Shown here in pieces: positions 1 through 7,385 of a DNA stretch of 37,897 bases. Source of the stretch: Oscillospiraceae bacterium (GTDB taxonomy: Bacteria; Bacillota; Clostridia; UBA1381); contig JAFLUB010000025.1 in NCBI GenBank assembly GCA_022509025.1, forward strand, positions 1-37,897, given 5' to 3'. The notes below the pieces were generated by a model that made no database searches, had not been told where the DNA came from, and saw only the letters and a program-made list of their open reading frames with translations. Made by a program: the position numbers and the translations under genes. Position 1 is the stretch's first letter. Each line of letters begins with the position of its first letter.

Positions 1-126
1 CCATCGGTAGATGGCCGCCCGTGATAGTAATGCGATGTCAAATTTTCAATACCGCCTTTAGGGGGTAAGCAAGTGCTGCCCCTTCTAGGGGCTGAGCAAA
101 CCACCAGTTCACTGGTGGTTATGATT
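1..126 (+). mobile_element. Right end of an IS200/IS605-like element (copy A, cut by window edge)
   Basis: This segment is an inverted copy of 5005-5130, with only three mismatches over 126 bases that I could count. It contains two hairpins: GCCCC/GGGGC at 78-92, and a near-perfect palindrome at 99-120 (ACCACCAGT/ACTGGTGGT). Subterminal hairpins of this kind are the recognition structures of HUH single-strand transposases of the IS200/IS605 family. Similarity to the second copy stops after ATGATT at 126, which I take as the element boundary. Any transposase gene would lie upstream, outside the window. The hairpin may also serve as terminator for the convergent transporter gene. Confidence 0.7.
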
Positions 127-142
127 TCCTGAAAGTTTAATA

Positions 143-1495
143 TCAAAACTGAATCACACCGAGCGCACTGAGTATTGACGATACGAGAATAGCCACGATA
201 AACACAGGCGCAATATACTTTATCATCACATCAAACAGCTTCTTACGCTTGAATGCTGATGATTGTTCCACCTCTTTGTGAATCACGCTCACTCCGATTA
301 CATACGCTATGAATATACATGTCAGTAATGCGAGGATAGGCATAAGCACTGAGTTTGTTATAAAGTCCATCATGTCAAGTATGCTCATGCCTCCGATAGT
401 GACTCCGCTCCATGTGCTGTATCCGAGAATGGGCGGTATGCCGACAAGGAATGAGCCTATACCCGCGCCGATAGTTGTTTTCTTTCTGTCCCAGCCGAAC
501 TTATCGCATAATGATGAAACTATTGCCTCCATTATTGATATGGACGAGGTCAGAGCCGCGAGAAGAACAAGGATAAAGAACACTGAACCTATAACAGTAG
601 ACATACCCATGCTTTCGAATACCTTCGGAAGAGTTACAAACATAAGTCCGGGTCCTGCGCCAAGCGCTGTTTCATCACCGCCTGAGAATGCAAAGACTGC
701 CGGGATTATCATGAGTGATGCAAGAAGCGCAATGCCGGTATCAAAAATCTCGATGCGGCTGACATTTTTCTCCAAATCACTATTTTTAGGCAGATACGAA
801 CCGTATGCTACCATAATACCCATGGCAAGCGACAGGGAATAGAACATCTGACCGAGCGCTCCCAAAATTCCCGCTACTGAAAAATGTGAAAAGTCCGGTA
901 TAAACAAATATCTGAGTCCTATCGTTGCTCCCGGCAGAGTCACTGAGTAAATTGCAACGATTATGGCGAGCAGGATAAGCATCGGCATGAGTACGGTGCT
1001 GAATTTTTCAACGCCCTTCTGAACTCCGCGAAGAATAACAATTGTCGTTACAGCGGAGAATATAAACTGGAATAAAAGCTGTTGCCTGGGAGAGGCAAGC
1101 ATTTCATTGAAAAAGTTATCACCTGCCGCAGCGCTGTGACCGCCTGTTACGAATGTTAAGGCGTATTTTATAACCCAACCGCCTATTACATTGTAGTAGG
1201 GCTGAATAATCATTGGTATAATTGTTGCGATGATCCCGAGAAAAGCCCACTTTTTGCTTAGTTCGCCGAAAGCGCACAGCGCGCTTTTGCCTGTCTTTCG
1301 TCCTATTGCGTTCTCAGCCACCATAAGCGTGTAGCCGAATGTCAGAACAAGCAGAATGTAAAAAACAAGGAAAAGTCCGCCGCCGTATTTTGCTACGAGA
1401 TACGGAAAACGCCATATGTTTCCCAGACCCACCGCGCTGCCAGCCGCGGCAAGCACAAAGCCTAAGCCTGTTGAAAATGTGTCTCTTTTGTTCAT
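143..1495 (-). CDS. Sodium-dependent amino-acid transporter, NSS/SNF family
   Basis: This is a 450-residue polytopic membrane protein of the neurotransmitter:sodium symporter family (LeuT/MhsT/TnaT type), predicted to import an amino acid with Na+. The family signature is at the N-terminus: GSAVGLGNIWRFPYL in TM1, which holds the unwound sodium and substrate site. The length matches bacterial NSS members, which often have 11 rather than 12 helices. The start is supported by an AAGGGGGT ribosome binding site at 1503-1512 and a promoter just upstream. It is monocistronic, and its 3' end lies 17 bases from the IS right end at 1-126. The substrate cannot be read from the sequence; tryptophan, tyrosine or branched-chain amino acids are all known in the family. 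Confidence 0.93.
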   Translation of the reverse strand: MNKRDTFSTGLGFVLAAAGSAVGLGNIWRFPYLVAKYGGGLFLVFYILLVLTFGYTLMVAENAIGRKTGKSALCAFGELSKKWAFLGIIATIIPMIIQPYYNVIGGWVIKYALTFVTGGHSAAAGDNFFNEMLASPRQQLLFQFIFSAVTTIVILRGVQKGVEKFSTVLMPMLILLAIIVAIYSVTLPGATIGLRYLFIPDFSHFSVAGILGALGQMFYSLSLAMGIMVAYGSYLPKNSDLEKNVSRIEIFDTGIALLASLMIIPAVFAFSGGDETALGAGPGLMFVTLPKVFESMGMSTVIGSVFFILVLLAALTSSISIMEAIVSSLCDKFGWDRKKTTIGAGIGSFLVGIPPILGYSTWSGVTIGGMSILDMMDFITNSVLMPILALLTCIFIAYVIGVSVIHKEVEQSSAFKRKKLFDVMIKYIAPVFIVAILVSSILSALGVIQF

Positions 1496-1532
1496 AAATA
1501 AATACCCCCTTTGGTAAAATTTTTATAATATT

Positions 1533-1561
1533 AGTATAACCTAAGATACGACTATTTTCAA
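1533..1561 (-). promoter_or_regulatory. Sigma-A-type promoter of the NSS transporter
   Basis: On the minus strand TTGAAA (1556-1561) is followed after 17 bases by TATACT (1533-1538). The start codon is about 38 bases downstream of the -10 box. Confidence 0.7.
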
Positions 1562-1617
1562 GTAAAATATATAAATATGTAAAAACATAGTTTTTAATAT
1601 AAAAATGAAAAAAATAC

Positions 1618-1646
1618 TTGACAAATAATTTAAATAAGAGTATAAT
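1618..1646 (+). promoter_or_regulatory. Promoter of tRNA-Met
   Basis: A consensus TTGACA (1618-1623) and TATAAT (1641-1646) are separated by 17 bases. The mature tRNA begins 16 bases after the -10 box, as is typical for stable RNA genes. It diverges from the transporter promoter at 1533-1561. Confidence 0.85.
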
Positions 1647-1661
1647 ATTATTCGTTGTTAC

Positions 1662-1738
1662 GGCGGTATAGCTCAGCTGGCTAGAGCACACGGTTCATAC
1701 CCGTGGTGTCAGTGGTTCAAGTCCACTTACCGCTACCA
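1662..1738 (+). tRNA. tRNA-Met (anticodon CAT)
   Basis: A full cloverleaf can be drawn. The acceptor stem is GGCGGTA/TACCGCT, with a G-U first pair. The anticodon stem is CACGG/CCGTG around the loop TTCATAC, and the T-arm is AGTGG/CCACT around TTCAAGT. CCA is encoded at 1736-1738. The acceptor pairing starts with G-U and not the C-A mismatch of initiator tRNA. It is therefore more likely elongator tRNA-Met, or a tRNA-Ile2 whose C34 is modified to lysidine; I cannot separate these by eye. Confidence 0.95.
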
Positions 1739-1741
1739 CGT

Positions 1742-1771
1742 CGGAGCGAGCTTTGCTTGCTCCGTTTTTTT
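1742..1771 (+). terminator. Rho-independent terminator of tRNA-Met
   Basis: A ten-pair stem CGGAGCGAGC/GCTTGCTCCG (one G-U pair) with a three-base loop is followed directly by seven T residues. Confidence 0.9.
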
Positions 1772-1774
1772 GTG

Positions 1775-1925
1775 CCCAAAATCAGTCGCCCGCGCCGCTG
1801 CTCCTCCTTTTCCTCAAAAAGCCACGTGCGCGTCGCCTGTTCGCTTGCAAGCGCGCTCACGACGGCGCCCTGTCGCTACCGACTTTTTGCGGATAGCGCG
1901 CCTTCGGCGCGTAATTATGCGATTT
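1775..1925 (+). repeat. GC-rich, palindrome-rich spacer after tRNA-Met (possible interspersed repeat)
   Basis: This stretch is much richer in G and C than its surroundings and is full of short palindromes, for example CGCGCC-TTC-GGCGCG at 1897-1911 and CTTGCAAG near 1850. An open frame crosses it, but that frame begins inside the tRNA, has no ribosome binding site and a composition unlike neighbouring genes, so I do not call a gene. It could be an interspersed non-coding repeat; this needs a genome-wide nucleotide search. Confidence 0.35.
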
Positions 1926-2081
1926 TTTCACTAATGTTATAGAGAAGCTGGATGTTTGATAAAAAAGTATTGCGAAAATGCAACGGAAAAGTTAAGAATA
2001 GGTAACAAATATACGGCTGTTATTGACAGAAAATATGATATATGATAATCTATATATAATAAGGAGAAAGGGGGCGTTATT

Positions 2082-2552
2082 ATGACGTCAGAATTAATGA
2101 TGGAAGGCTCAAACACAGTTAGTTCGATTGTATCACTTATTATATGGGTGCTTACAATTATAGCAGAGTGGAAGATATTCACAAAGGCAGGAGAAAAGGG
2201 TTGGAAGGCAATTATACCAATTTACAGCGGTTACATACTTTTCAAGATTGTCTGGAAGACAAAGTGGTTCTGGCTTGGCTTAGTGGGTGCAGTTGTATTC
2301 TCAATCTTATATAGTGCAGCTCTCGGATTGATGATTGCATCATCTACGGTTGCCGGAGTTATTTTGATGATTATATCTATAATACTACTGATTGCTCTTA
2401 TAGTGTTAGGAATCAAGTTGTACGTTAATCTTTCGAAGGCTTACGGACACGGCGCAGGATTTGCCGTGGGATTGATTTTCCTTAATGTTATATTCATACT
2501 TATCCTTGGATTTGGAAGCTCACAGTATGTCGGCAATCCGGATAACAAATAA
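2082..2552 (+). CDS. DUF5684-type small integral membrane protein
   Basis: This 156-residue protein has about four hydrophobic segments, at roughly residues 12-28, 58-82, 84-112 and 120-145. The motif FTKAGEKGWKAIIPIYSGY after the first helix is typical of the DUF5684 (signal-peptidase-like, function unknown) group of Firmicutes and Actinobacteria. It is preceded by a long purine-rich ribosome binding region (AAGGAGAAAGGGGG, about 2061-2075). TTGACA at 2023-2028 lies upstream with an AT-rich -10 region. It is followed by its own terminator, so it is probably transcribed alone. No catalytic motif is visible and I cannot assign a function. Confidence 0.8.
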   Translation: MTSELMMEGSNTVSSIVSLIIWVLTIIAEWKIFTKAGEKGWKAIIPIYSGYILFKIVWKTKWFWLGLVGAVVFSILYSAALGLMIASSTVAGVILMIISIILLIALIVLGIKLYVNLSKAYGHGAGFAVGLIFLNVIFILILGFGSSQYVGNPDNK

Positions 2553-2563
2553 TTAAACAACCG

Positions 2564-2598
2564 AAAGCTCTGATTTATCCAAGTCAGAGCTTTTTTTT
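2564..2598 (+). terminator. Rho-independent terminator
   Basis: AAAGCTCTGA (2564-2573) pairs perfectly with TCAGAGCTTT (2584-2593), followed by a run of T to 2598. It closes the DUF5684 gene. Confidence 0.9.
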
Positions 2599-2599
2599 G

Positions 2600-2628
2600 T
2601 TGACTTTTTCATTTCTAATTGATAGAAT
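2600..2628 (+). promoter_or_regulatory. Promoter of the SGNH hydrolase-oxidoreductase pair
   Basis: TTGACT (2600-2605) and TAGAAT (2623-2628) are spaced by 17 bases. The -35 box begins directly after the T-run of the preceding terminator. Confidence 0.65.
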
Positions 2629-2655
2629 GAATAAAAAGACTTAAGGAGACCAACA

Positions 2656-3288
2656 ATGAAAAAAATACTTTGTTTTGGAGATTCTAATACATGGGGACAT
2701 GACCCTGTTGACTGTTCGCAGCTTCAGAGACCGTGGCCGGTAGTGCTAAGAGAACTTCTGCCTGAATATGAAATTGTTTCGGACGGACGCTGTGGACGCG
2801 CGACAAAGTTCGATGTTCCCAATATGCCGGATACTAATGGTATAGAGAAATTCCGTGAGAGGTATCTTACAGAGGATAATCACTTTGACCTTATTATAAT
2901 AATGCTCGGCACAAACGACTTATTAAACCATTTTGACTGTTCGCCGGAAGAGACTGCCGAAACGCTTAGCGCATATGTCAGGGAATGTCGCGAAAGATTC
3001 AAGGACCAAACACCCAGAATACTTCTTATGTCGCCGATAGAGGTAAAGGAAGATGTGACACGAAACCCTATTTTTAAAGACCAGTATGACATATCGGCTG
3101 TCGATAAATCAAAACGGTTTAAAGAGGCTATATCCGCTGTAGCTATGCGAGAGGGTACATTTTTTCTTGCCGCAGCTGATTTTGCTGAGGCGTCAGTGAT
3201 TGACGGTGTGCATATGGAGCCGGAGGAGCATAAGAAGCTTGCCGCGGCTGTGGCTGATAAAATCAGAACAATTTTCGGGAGCAGATAA
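2656..3288 (+). CDS. SGNH/GDSL-family esterase-type hydrolase
   Basis: This 210-residue cytoplasmic protein has no signal peptide and carries the SGNH hydrolase blocks in order. Block I is CFGDSNTWG with nucleophile Ser10. Block III is MLGTND at about residues 80-85. Block V is DGVHMEPEEH with Asp183 and His186. The family hydrolyses ester bonds such as acetyl groups on carbohydrates, aryl esters or thioesters; the GDSN variant resembles bacterial arylesterases and acyl-CoA thioesterases. The start is fixed by AAGGAG at 2643-2648, seven bases before ATG. The stop codon TAA is immediately followed by the ATG of the next gene, so the two are translationally coupled. The substrate is unknown. 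Confidence 0.88.
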   Translation: MKKILCFGDSNTWGHDPVDCSQLQRPWPVVLRELLPEYEIVSDGRCGRATKFDVPNMPDTNGIEKFRERYLTEDNHFDLIIIMLGTNDLLNHFDCSPEETAETLSAYVRECRERFKDQTPRILLMSPIEVKEDVTRNPIFKDQYDISAVDKSKRFKEAISAVAMREGTFFLAAADFAEASVIDGVHMEPEEHKKLAAAVADKIRTIFGSR

Positions 3289-4860
3289 ATGATAAGAATT
3301 TCAGACATAAAACTGGGACTTGATGATACAGAATCGGATTTAAGAAAAAAAGTGATGAAAAAACTGGGTGTGAATAACGTCAGATCGCTCAGGATATCTA
3401 AAAAGTCAATTGACGCGCGCCGTAAGCCGGATATATACTACGTCTATTCGGTTGATGTGGAGGCGGATAATGAAGAGAAGCTGGTTAAGAAAATCAGGAA
3501 CGCGCAGATTATTGAGAAAAAGCCATACGAATTTCCGAAAAATAACGGTACGGATAAAACTATTGTCATTGCCGGAACAGGTCCGGCGGGACTGATGTGT
3601 GGACTGACGCTTGCACAGAACGGTTTTAAGGTAATTCTGCTTGAACGCGGCAAATGTGCCGAGGACAGGAAAAAGGATGTTGATTTATTCTGGGAAACCG
3701 GTTCTCTCAACGCGGAATCAAATGTTCAGTTTGGTGAGGGCGGGGCAGGTACGTTCTCGGACGGTAAGCTGACAACGGGAATAAATGATTTTCGGATACA
3801 AAAGGTACTTGAGGAATTCCATAAGCATGGAGCGCCGGAAGAGATACTTTACAGCGCAAAGCCGCACGTTGGCACGGATAATCTGTACAATATGGTAATA
3901 TCTATACGTGAAGAAATAATACGTTTAGGCGGCGAAGTGCGGTTCTCCAATAAGCTTGTTAATATAAAAACGGATAACGGAACCGTATGCGCGGCTGTGG
4001 TACAGGGCATAGACGGTGAATATGAGATTGAAACAGAAAATATTGTCCTTGCTATAGGGCATAGCGCAAGGGATACGTTTGAAATGCTTCGTGATATAAA
4101 TATTAATATGGAGCAAAAGAACTTTTCCGTGGGTGTCAGAATAGAGCATATTCAGGAAATGATAAATAAGAGTCAGTACGGTAAGTCGCATAAGCGTCTT
4201 GGTGCAGCGGATTATAAAATGTCGGTGCATCTCGACAACGGCAGAGGTGTGTATACATTCTGTATGTGTCCCGGCGGCACGGTGGTTGCGTCAGCATCGG
4301 AAGAGGGCGGTGTGGTGACTAACGGCATGAGTTACTTTGCCCGCGACGGTAAGAATGCCAACAGCGCATTGCTTGTCGGTGTGACACCGGAGGATTTTAA
4401 ATCCTCAGACCCGCTTGCCGGAATGTATTTTCAAAGAGAAATTGAGCAGAAAGCATTCGGGATATGCGGCGGAAATTATAGTGCGCCGTGCCAGAAGGTA
4501 GGAGATTTTCTTGGAACAGAGAGCAATAAAGATGAAGTTTTGCCAACCTACCGTCCGGGTGTTGTATGGACTGATATGAGCAGTATTTTTCCGGAATTTA
4601 TAGTAGATTCCCTGCGTGACGCTTTGCCGTTAATGGATAATAAGCTAAAGGGCTTTGCAGATGCGAACGCAGTTATGACGGGACCTGAAACGCGTTCGTC
4701 ATCGCCGGTGCGGCTTGTACGCGACAAGAAAACAATGCAGTCAAATATAAAGGGACTGTACCCTTGCGGCGAGGGGGCAGGATATGCCGGCGGCATAATG
4801 TCAGCTGCTGTGGACGGAATAAAGATTGCGGAAATGATAGCTATCAATACTTCAAAATAG
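3289..4860 (+). CDS. FAD-dependent oxidoreductase, COG2509 type
   Basis: This 523-residue protein has an N-terminal extension of about 90 residues before the dinucleotide-binding Rossmann motif (AGTGPAG, residues 95-101, followed by LLERG). Later it has QFGEGGAGTFSDGKL, which resembles the FAD-contacting loop of this family, and a C-terminal FAD block GLYPCGEGAGYAGGIMSAA. This layout matches the widespread uncharacterised FAD-dependent dehydrogenases (COG2509) of Firmicutes. The physiological substrate is not known. The gene starts on the base after the hydrolase stop codon, with no other ribosome binding site, so it relies on coupling. A hairpin about 100 bases downstream probably ends the transcript. 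Confidence 0.9.
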   Translation: MIRISDIKLGLDDTESDLRKKVMKKLGVNNVRSLRISKKSIDARRKPDIYYVYSVDVEADNEEKLVKKIRNAQIIEKKPYEFPKNNGTDKTIVIAGTGPAGLMCGLTLAQNGFKVILLERGKCAEDRKKDVDLFWETGSLNAESNVQFGEGGAGTFSDGKLTTGINDFRIQKVLEEFHKHGAPEEILYSAKPHVGTDNLYNMVISIREEIIRLGGEVRFSNKLVNIKTDNGTVCAAVVQGIDGEYEIETENIVLAIGHSARDTFEMLRDININMEQKNFSVGVRIEHIQEMINKSQYGKSHKRLGAADYKMSVHLDNGRGVYTFCMCPGGTVVASASEEGGVVTNGMSYFARDGKNANSALLVGVTPEDFKSSDPLAGMYFQREIEQKAFGICGGNYSAPCQKVGDFLGTESNKDEVLPTYRPGVVWTDMSSIFPEFIVDSLRDALPLMDNKLKGFADANAVMTGPETRSSSPVRLVRDKKTMQSNIKGLYPCGEGAGYAGGIMSAAVDGIKIAEMIAINTSK

Positions 4861-4955
4861 TAATAAACAGAAATCGATAAATCATATCAGATTTCACGAA
4901 AGAGAAAAGTAGGCATACATGGGTATTGTAGGGCTTATTTTCCTGAAAAGCGCAT

Positions 4956-4995
4956 AACAGCGGCGTTTTTGATAAAACACCGCTGTTAAATTTTT
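4956..4995 (+). terminator. Probable terminator of the oxidoreductase transcript
   Basis: AACAGCGG (4956-4963) pairs with CCGCTGTT (4980-4987), extended by GTTTT/AAAAC after one mismatch and followed by a T-rich tract. It lies about 95 bases after the stop codon, right next to the IS end. Confidence 0.7.
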
Positions 4996-5004
4996 ATACA
5001 AGAG

Positions 5005-5420
5005 AATCATAACCACCAGTAAACTGGTGGTTTGCTCAGCCCCTAGAAGGGGCAGCTCTTGCTTACCACCTAAAGGCGGTATTGAAAATTTGACATCGCA
5101 TTACTATCACGGGCGGCCATCTACCGATGGCTGTCCTCTTTATTTGCCTTTCTTCTCTCCCGTAAATGGGTAAATATATTCTGCTGATATGCGTGCCTAT
5201 CAAATATCATTATTGCACTTTTACTCTTGATATACCCCATAGATTGTGATATACTTACATCTGTAGGTTGAATACTCTAAATGTTTTATTTCATCTTTCA
5301 CGTTAAAATCCTCCTGATATTTTTGTAATGCGATCGCCAAATCTCATTTCTATTATATCATGAGGTTTATTTATACTAAAGTTTTTTATCTACCACCAGT
5401 AAAACTGGTGGTTTAAATTA
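5005..5420 (-). mobile_element. Decayed IS200/IS605-like element (copy B)
   Basis: Read on the minus strand, the element begins with a left-end hairpin at 5392-5413 (ACCACCAGT/ACTGGTGGT). It continues through a ribosome binding site and a broken tnpA reading frame (5301 to 5140). It ends with the 126-base right end (5130 to 5005), nearly identical to 1-126. The right end carries the GCCCC/GGGGC and ACCACCAGT/ACTGGTGGT hairpins. The element is only about 415 bases, against 600-700 for an intact IS200-type element, so roughly a third of tnpA is missing. No tnpB is present. The exact left boundary, near TTTAAATTA, is approximate. Confidence 0.8.
5140..5301 (-). pseudogene. tnpA: tnpA remnant (IS200-type HUH transposase), internally deleted and frameshifted
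   Basis: Three TnpA fragments can be read in order on the minus strand in different frames. First, a GTG start at 5301 with AGGAGG upstream encodes VKDEIKHLEYSTYRCKYI (5301-5248). Second, MGYIKSKSAIMIFDRHA (5240-5190) corresponds to the conserved FMGYLKGKS-LMIFDRHA stretch. Third, EYIYPFTGEKKGK and a TAA stop (5181-5140) match the usual C-terminal tail of these enzymes. The HUH histidines and the catalytic tyrosine region are gone, so the product cannot be active. The family match is from memory of IS200 TnpA sequences. Confidence 0.75.
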
Positions 5421-5438
5421 CGCCTACTCGGCACCAAT

Positions 5439-5468
5439 AAAAAAATCCCCGATGGAAACCATCGGGGA
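5439..5468 (-). terminator. Rho-independent terminator of tRNA-Gly
   Basis: On the minus strand CCCCGATGG/CCATCGGGG with a three-base loop is followed by a run of T. It begins three bases after the encoded CCA of tRNA-Gly. Confidence 0.92.
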
Positions 5469-5470
5469 AA

Positions 5471-5545
5471 TGGAGCGGAAGACGAGATTCGAACTCGCGA
5501 CGTTCACCTTGGCAAGGTGACGCTCTACCACTGAGCCACTCCCGC
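5471..5545 (-). tRNA. tRNA-Gly (anticodon GCC)
   Basis: On the minus strand the sequence begins GCGGGAG and folds into a cloverleaf. The anticodon stem is CACCT/AGGTG around the loop TGCCA, with anticodon GCC. The T-arm is GCGAG-TTCGAAT-CTCGT and the acceptor 3' strand is CTTCCGC. CCA is encoded (5471-5473). The gene ends about 50 bases from the decayed IS. Confidence 0.95.
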
Positions 5546-5626
5546 ATTACTCAATGAGTATATCACAGTAAAAATGAATTGTCAAGACTTTTTTGAAAAT
5601 ATTTTTATGGGATATAGATAAAGTAC

Positions 5627-5655
5627 TTGTAAAAAATGAAAATATTTGCTATACT
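5627..5655 (+). promoter_or_regulatory. Promoter of trpB
   Basis: TTGTAA (5627-5632) and TATACT (5650-5655) are separated by 17 bases. The untranslated leader would be only about 30 bases, so there is no room for a trp leader, T-box or other attenuator. Confidence 0.75.
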
Positions 5656-5690
5656 ATACTTTGTACTAAACTTGAGAGGAGAAGAGAATA

Positions 5691-6881
5691 GTGGAAAGAA
5701 AGGGAAGATATGGAGAATACGGCGGACAGTATGCCGCTGAAACTCTTATGAACGCGCTTATAAGTCTTGAAGAGGCGTTCAATAAATATAAAAATGATGA
5801 AGAGTTTTTAAAGGAACTCAATTACTATCATAAGCAGTATACCGGCAGACCTTCCGTATTGTATTACGCGGAAAAAATGACAAAGGATTTAGGCGGCGCG
5901 AAGGTATATTTGAAGCGTGAGGATTTAAACCATACAGGCGCGCATAAAATCAATAACGTAATCGGTCAGTGTCTTTTAGCGAAAAGAATGGGCAAAAAAA
6001 AGGTAATTGCCGAGACGGGCGCAGGACAGCACGGTGTTGCCACGGCGACCTTTGCGACTGTTCTGGGTCTTGAATGCGACGTTTATATGGGCGTTGAGGA
6101 TACACAAAGGCAGGCTCTTAACGTATTCCGTATGAATCTCCTGGGTGCTACTGTGCATCCTGTTGAATCGGGTACGGGAACGTTAAAGGATGCCACAAAC
6201 GAAGCCATGCGCGCATGGACAGCGAATGCGGAGGATACATTTTATGTTTTAGGCTCTGCGGTAGGACCTCATCCGTATCCTGAAATAGTTAAATACTTCC
6301 AGAGCATAATAAGCATAGAGGCAAAAAAACAGCTTATGGAAGCTGAGGGACGTTTGCCGGACGCTGTTATGGCGTGCGTTGGCGGCGGCTCAAACGCGAT
6401 AGGTATGTTTGCTGATTTCATAGATGAGCCGTCAGTAAAGCTGTACGGCGCGGAGGCGGCGGGAGACGGCGTTGAAACGGGACGTCATGCCGCAACGATA
6501 ACCGGCGGAAGCGTTGGAGTGCTGCACGGTATGAAATCGTTGTTTTTACAGGATAAAGGCGGAAATATAATGCCTGTGTATTCGATATCCGCGGGACTTG
6601 ACTATCCGGGAATAGGACCGGAGCACGCGCATATGGCAAAGACCGGCAGGGCGGAGTATTATCCGATTACCGATAAGGAAGCGGTTGACGCGTTTATGTA
6701 TCTCTCGCAGATGGAGGGAATTATACCGGCTATAGAATCCGCTCACGCAATCGCTCTGGCGCGCAAGATTGTTCCGGAAATGAATAAGGACGAAATAATG
6801 GTAATATGCTTGTCGGGACGCGGTGATAAGGACGTGTATTCAGTAGCAAAGTATCTGGGCAAAGAAATTTCAGAAGACTAA
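5691..6881 (+). CDS. trpB: Tryptophan synthase beta chain
   Basis: TrpB condenses indole with L-serine to tryptophan using pyridoxal phosphate. The 396-residue length is standard for TrpB1. Visible motifs are [15 protein letters not shown] with the PLP-binding Lys86, [13 protein letters not shown] with the catalytic glutamate, and the phosphate-binding GGGSNAIG near residue 230. The start is GTG at 5691, after GAGAGGAGAAG. It is a single-gene transcript with its own promoter and hairpin, and no trpA, trpC or trpD is nearby. It may therefore salvage indole made by other microbes, or pair with a TrpA encoded elsewhere. TrpB1 features favour a normal synthase over a serine-deaminase TrpB2. Confidence 0.95.
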   Translation: MERKGRYGEYGGQYAAETLMNALISLEEAFNKYKNDEEFLKELNYYHKQYTGRPSVLYYAEKMTKDLGGAKVYLKREDLNHTGAHKINNVIGQCLLAKRMGKKKVIAETGAGQHGVATATFATVLGLECDVYMGVEDTQRQALNVFRMNLLGATVHPVESGTGTLKDATNEAMRAWTANAEDTFYVLGSAVGPHPYPEIVKYFQSIISIEAKKQLMEAEGRLPDAVMACVGGGSNAIGMFADFIDEPSVKLYGAEAAGDGVETGRHAATITGGSVGVLHGMKSLFLQDKGGNIMPVYSISAGLDYPGIGPEHAHMAKTGRAEYYPITDKEAVDAFMYLSQMEGIIPAIESAHAIALARKIVPEMNKDEIMVICLSGRGDKDVYSVAKYLGKEISED

Positions 6882-6929
6882 CAGAAGAACGGCACAAAAC
6901 GTGCCGTTCTTCTGTTCAGATGTATTTTT
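6880..6929 (+). terminator. Hairpin terminator after trpB
   Basis: A perfect 16-pair stem (6880-6895 with 6901-6916) has a five-base loop. The T tract is short and displaced (6926-6929), so termination may be inefficient. The stem could also act as an RNA-stabilising 3' hairpin. Confidence 0.65.
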
Positions 6930-6994
6930 GAAAAGTACGGCAATTTTAAAGCGTTTTTTAACCTCACGCCGAGTTCTCTCAAAAAATATTTCTT

Positions 6995-7174
6995 TCAATG
7001 CATCATACCGAGAGTTGTGTCAATAACAGAGCCTATATTTTTAAATATACCCTCGGTTTTCTTTGCTATTTTATGACGTTCACGATTTGTCATAGGATCT
7101 GTTATCATTGTGACAGCAGCGCCTACAACAAGTCCTGTTGCCATGCCTTTGAAAAATCCTGAAGCGTTATGCAT
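6995..7174 (-). CDS. Small YtxH-like membrane protein (59 residues)
   Basis: The gene encodes 59 residues starting MHNASGFFKGMATG. It has one glycine/alanine-rich hydrophobic segment at residues 7-27, then a charged stretch TNRERHKIAKKTEG and an amphipathic end. This resembles the short YtxH/general stress protein group, in which a glycine-rich membrane anchor is followed by a coiled-coil tail. I chose the internal ATG at 7174 over upstream in-frame starts because AGGAGG and a second GGAG lie immediately before it. It is divergent from the DUF1015 gene across about 210 bases. The function is unknown. Confidence 0.7.
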   Translation of the reverse strand: MHNASGFFKGMATGLVVGAAVTMITDPMTNRERHKIAKKTEGIFKNIGSVIDTTLGMMH

Positions 7175-7300
7175 CTCCTTAACCTCCTGTATTAATATTT
7201 GCAAACTTATTATTTGACGAAAACAGCGTATTAAAACATAAAAATAATGCCCCGAATTGAAAAAAAGACTGATGTAAAGAAAATTTAACAAAAAATATTG

Positions 7301-7327
7301 TTGACGAAATCGGAATAGTGTTATACT
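7301..7327 (+). promoter_or_regulatory. Promoter of the DUF1015 gene
   Basis: TTGACG (7301-7306) is followed by TATACT (7322-7327, 15-base spacer) or the overlapping TACTAT (17-base spacer). The region from here to the start codon is very AT-rich. Confidence 0.6.
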
Positions 7328-7385
7328 ATATAGAATAGTATAATAGGATATGTGTACATTTTTGAGAAAGGCTATGGTGATTGAT

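Noticed and set aside
309-842. Open frame on the plus strand
   Set aside because: Antisense shadow of the NSS transporter; no ribosome binding site and an unlikely protein composition.
1703-1942. Open frame running out of tRNA-Met into the GC-rich block
   Set aside because: Starts inside the tRNA gene and crosses its terminator; no ribosome binding site; composition unlike real genes.
5005-5130. Omega-RNA/TnpB guide RNA region
   Set aside because: The conserved right end is structured, but no tnpB remains in the element and the gene fragments are tnpA, so a TnpB guide RNA cannot be supported.
5546-5690. trp leader, T-box or riboswitch before trpB
   Set aside because: The promoter lies about 36 bases before the start codon, leaving no room for a structured leader; no T-box sequence is present.
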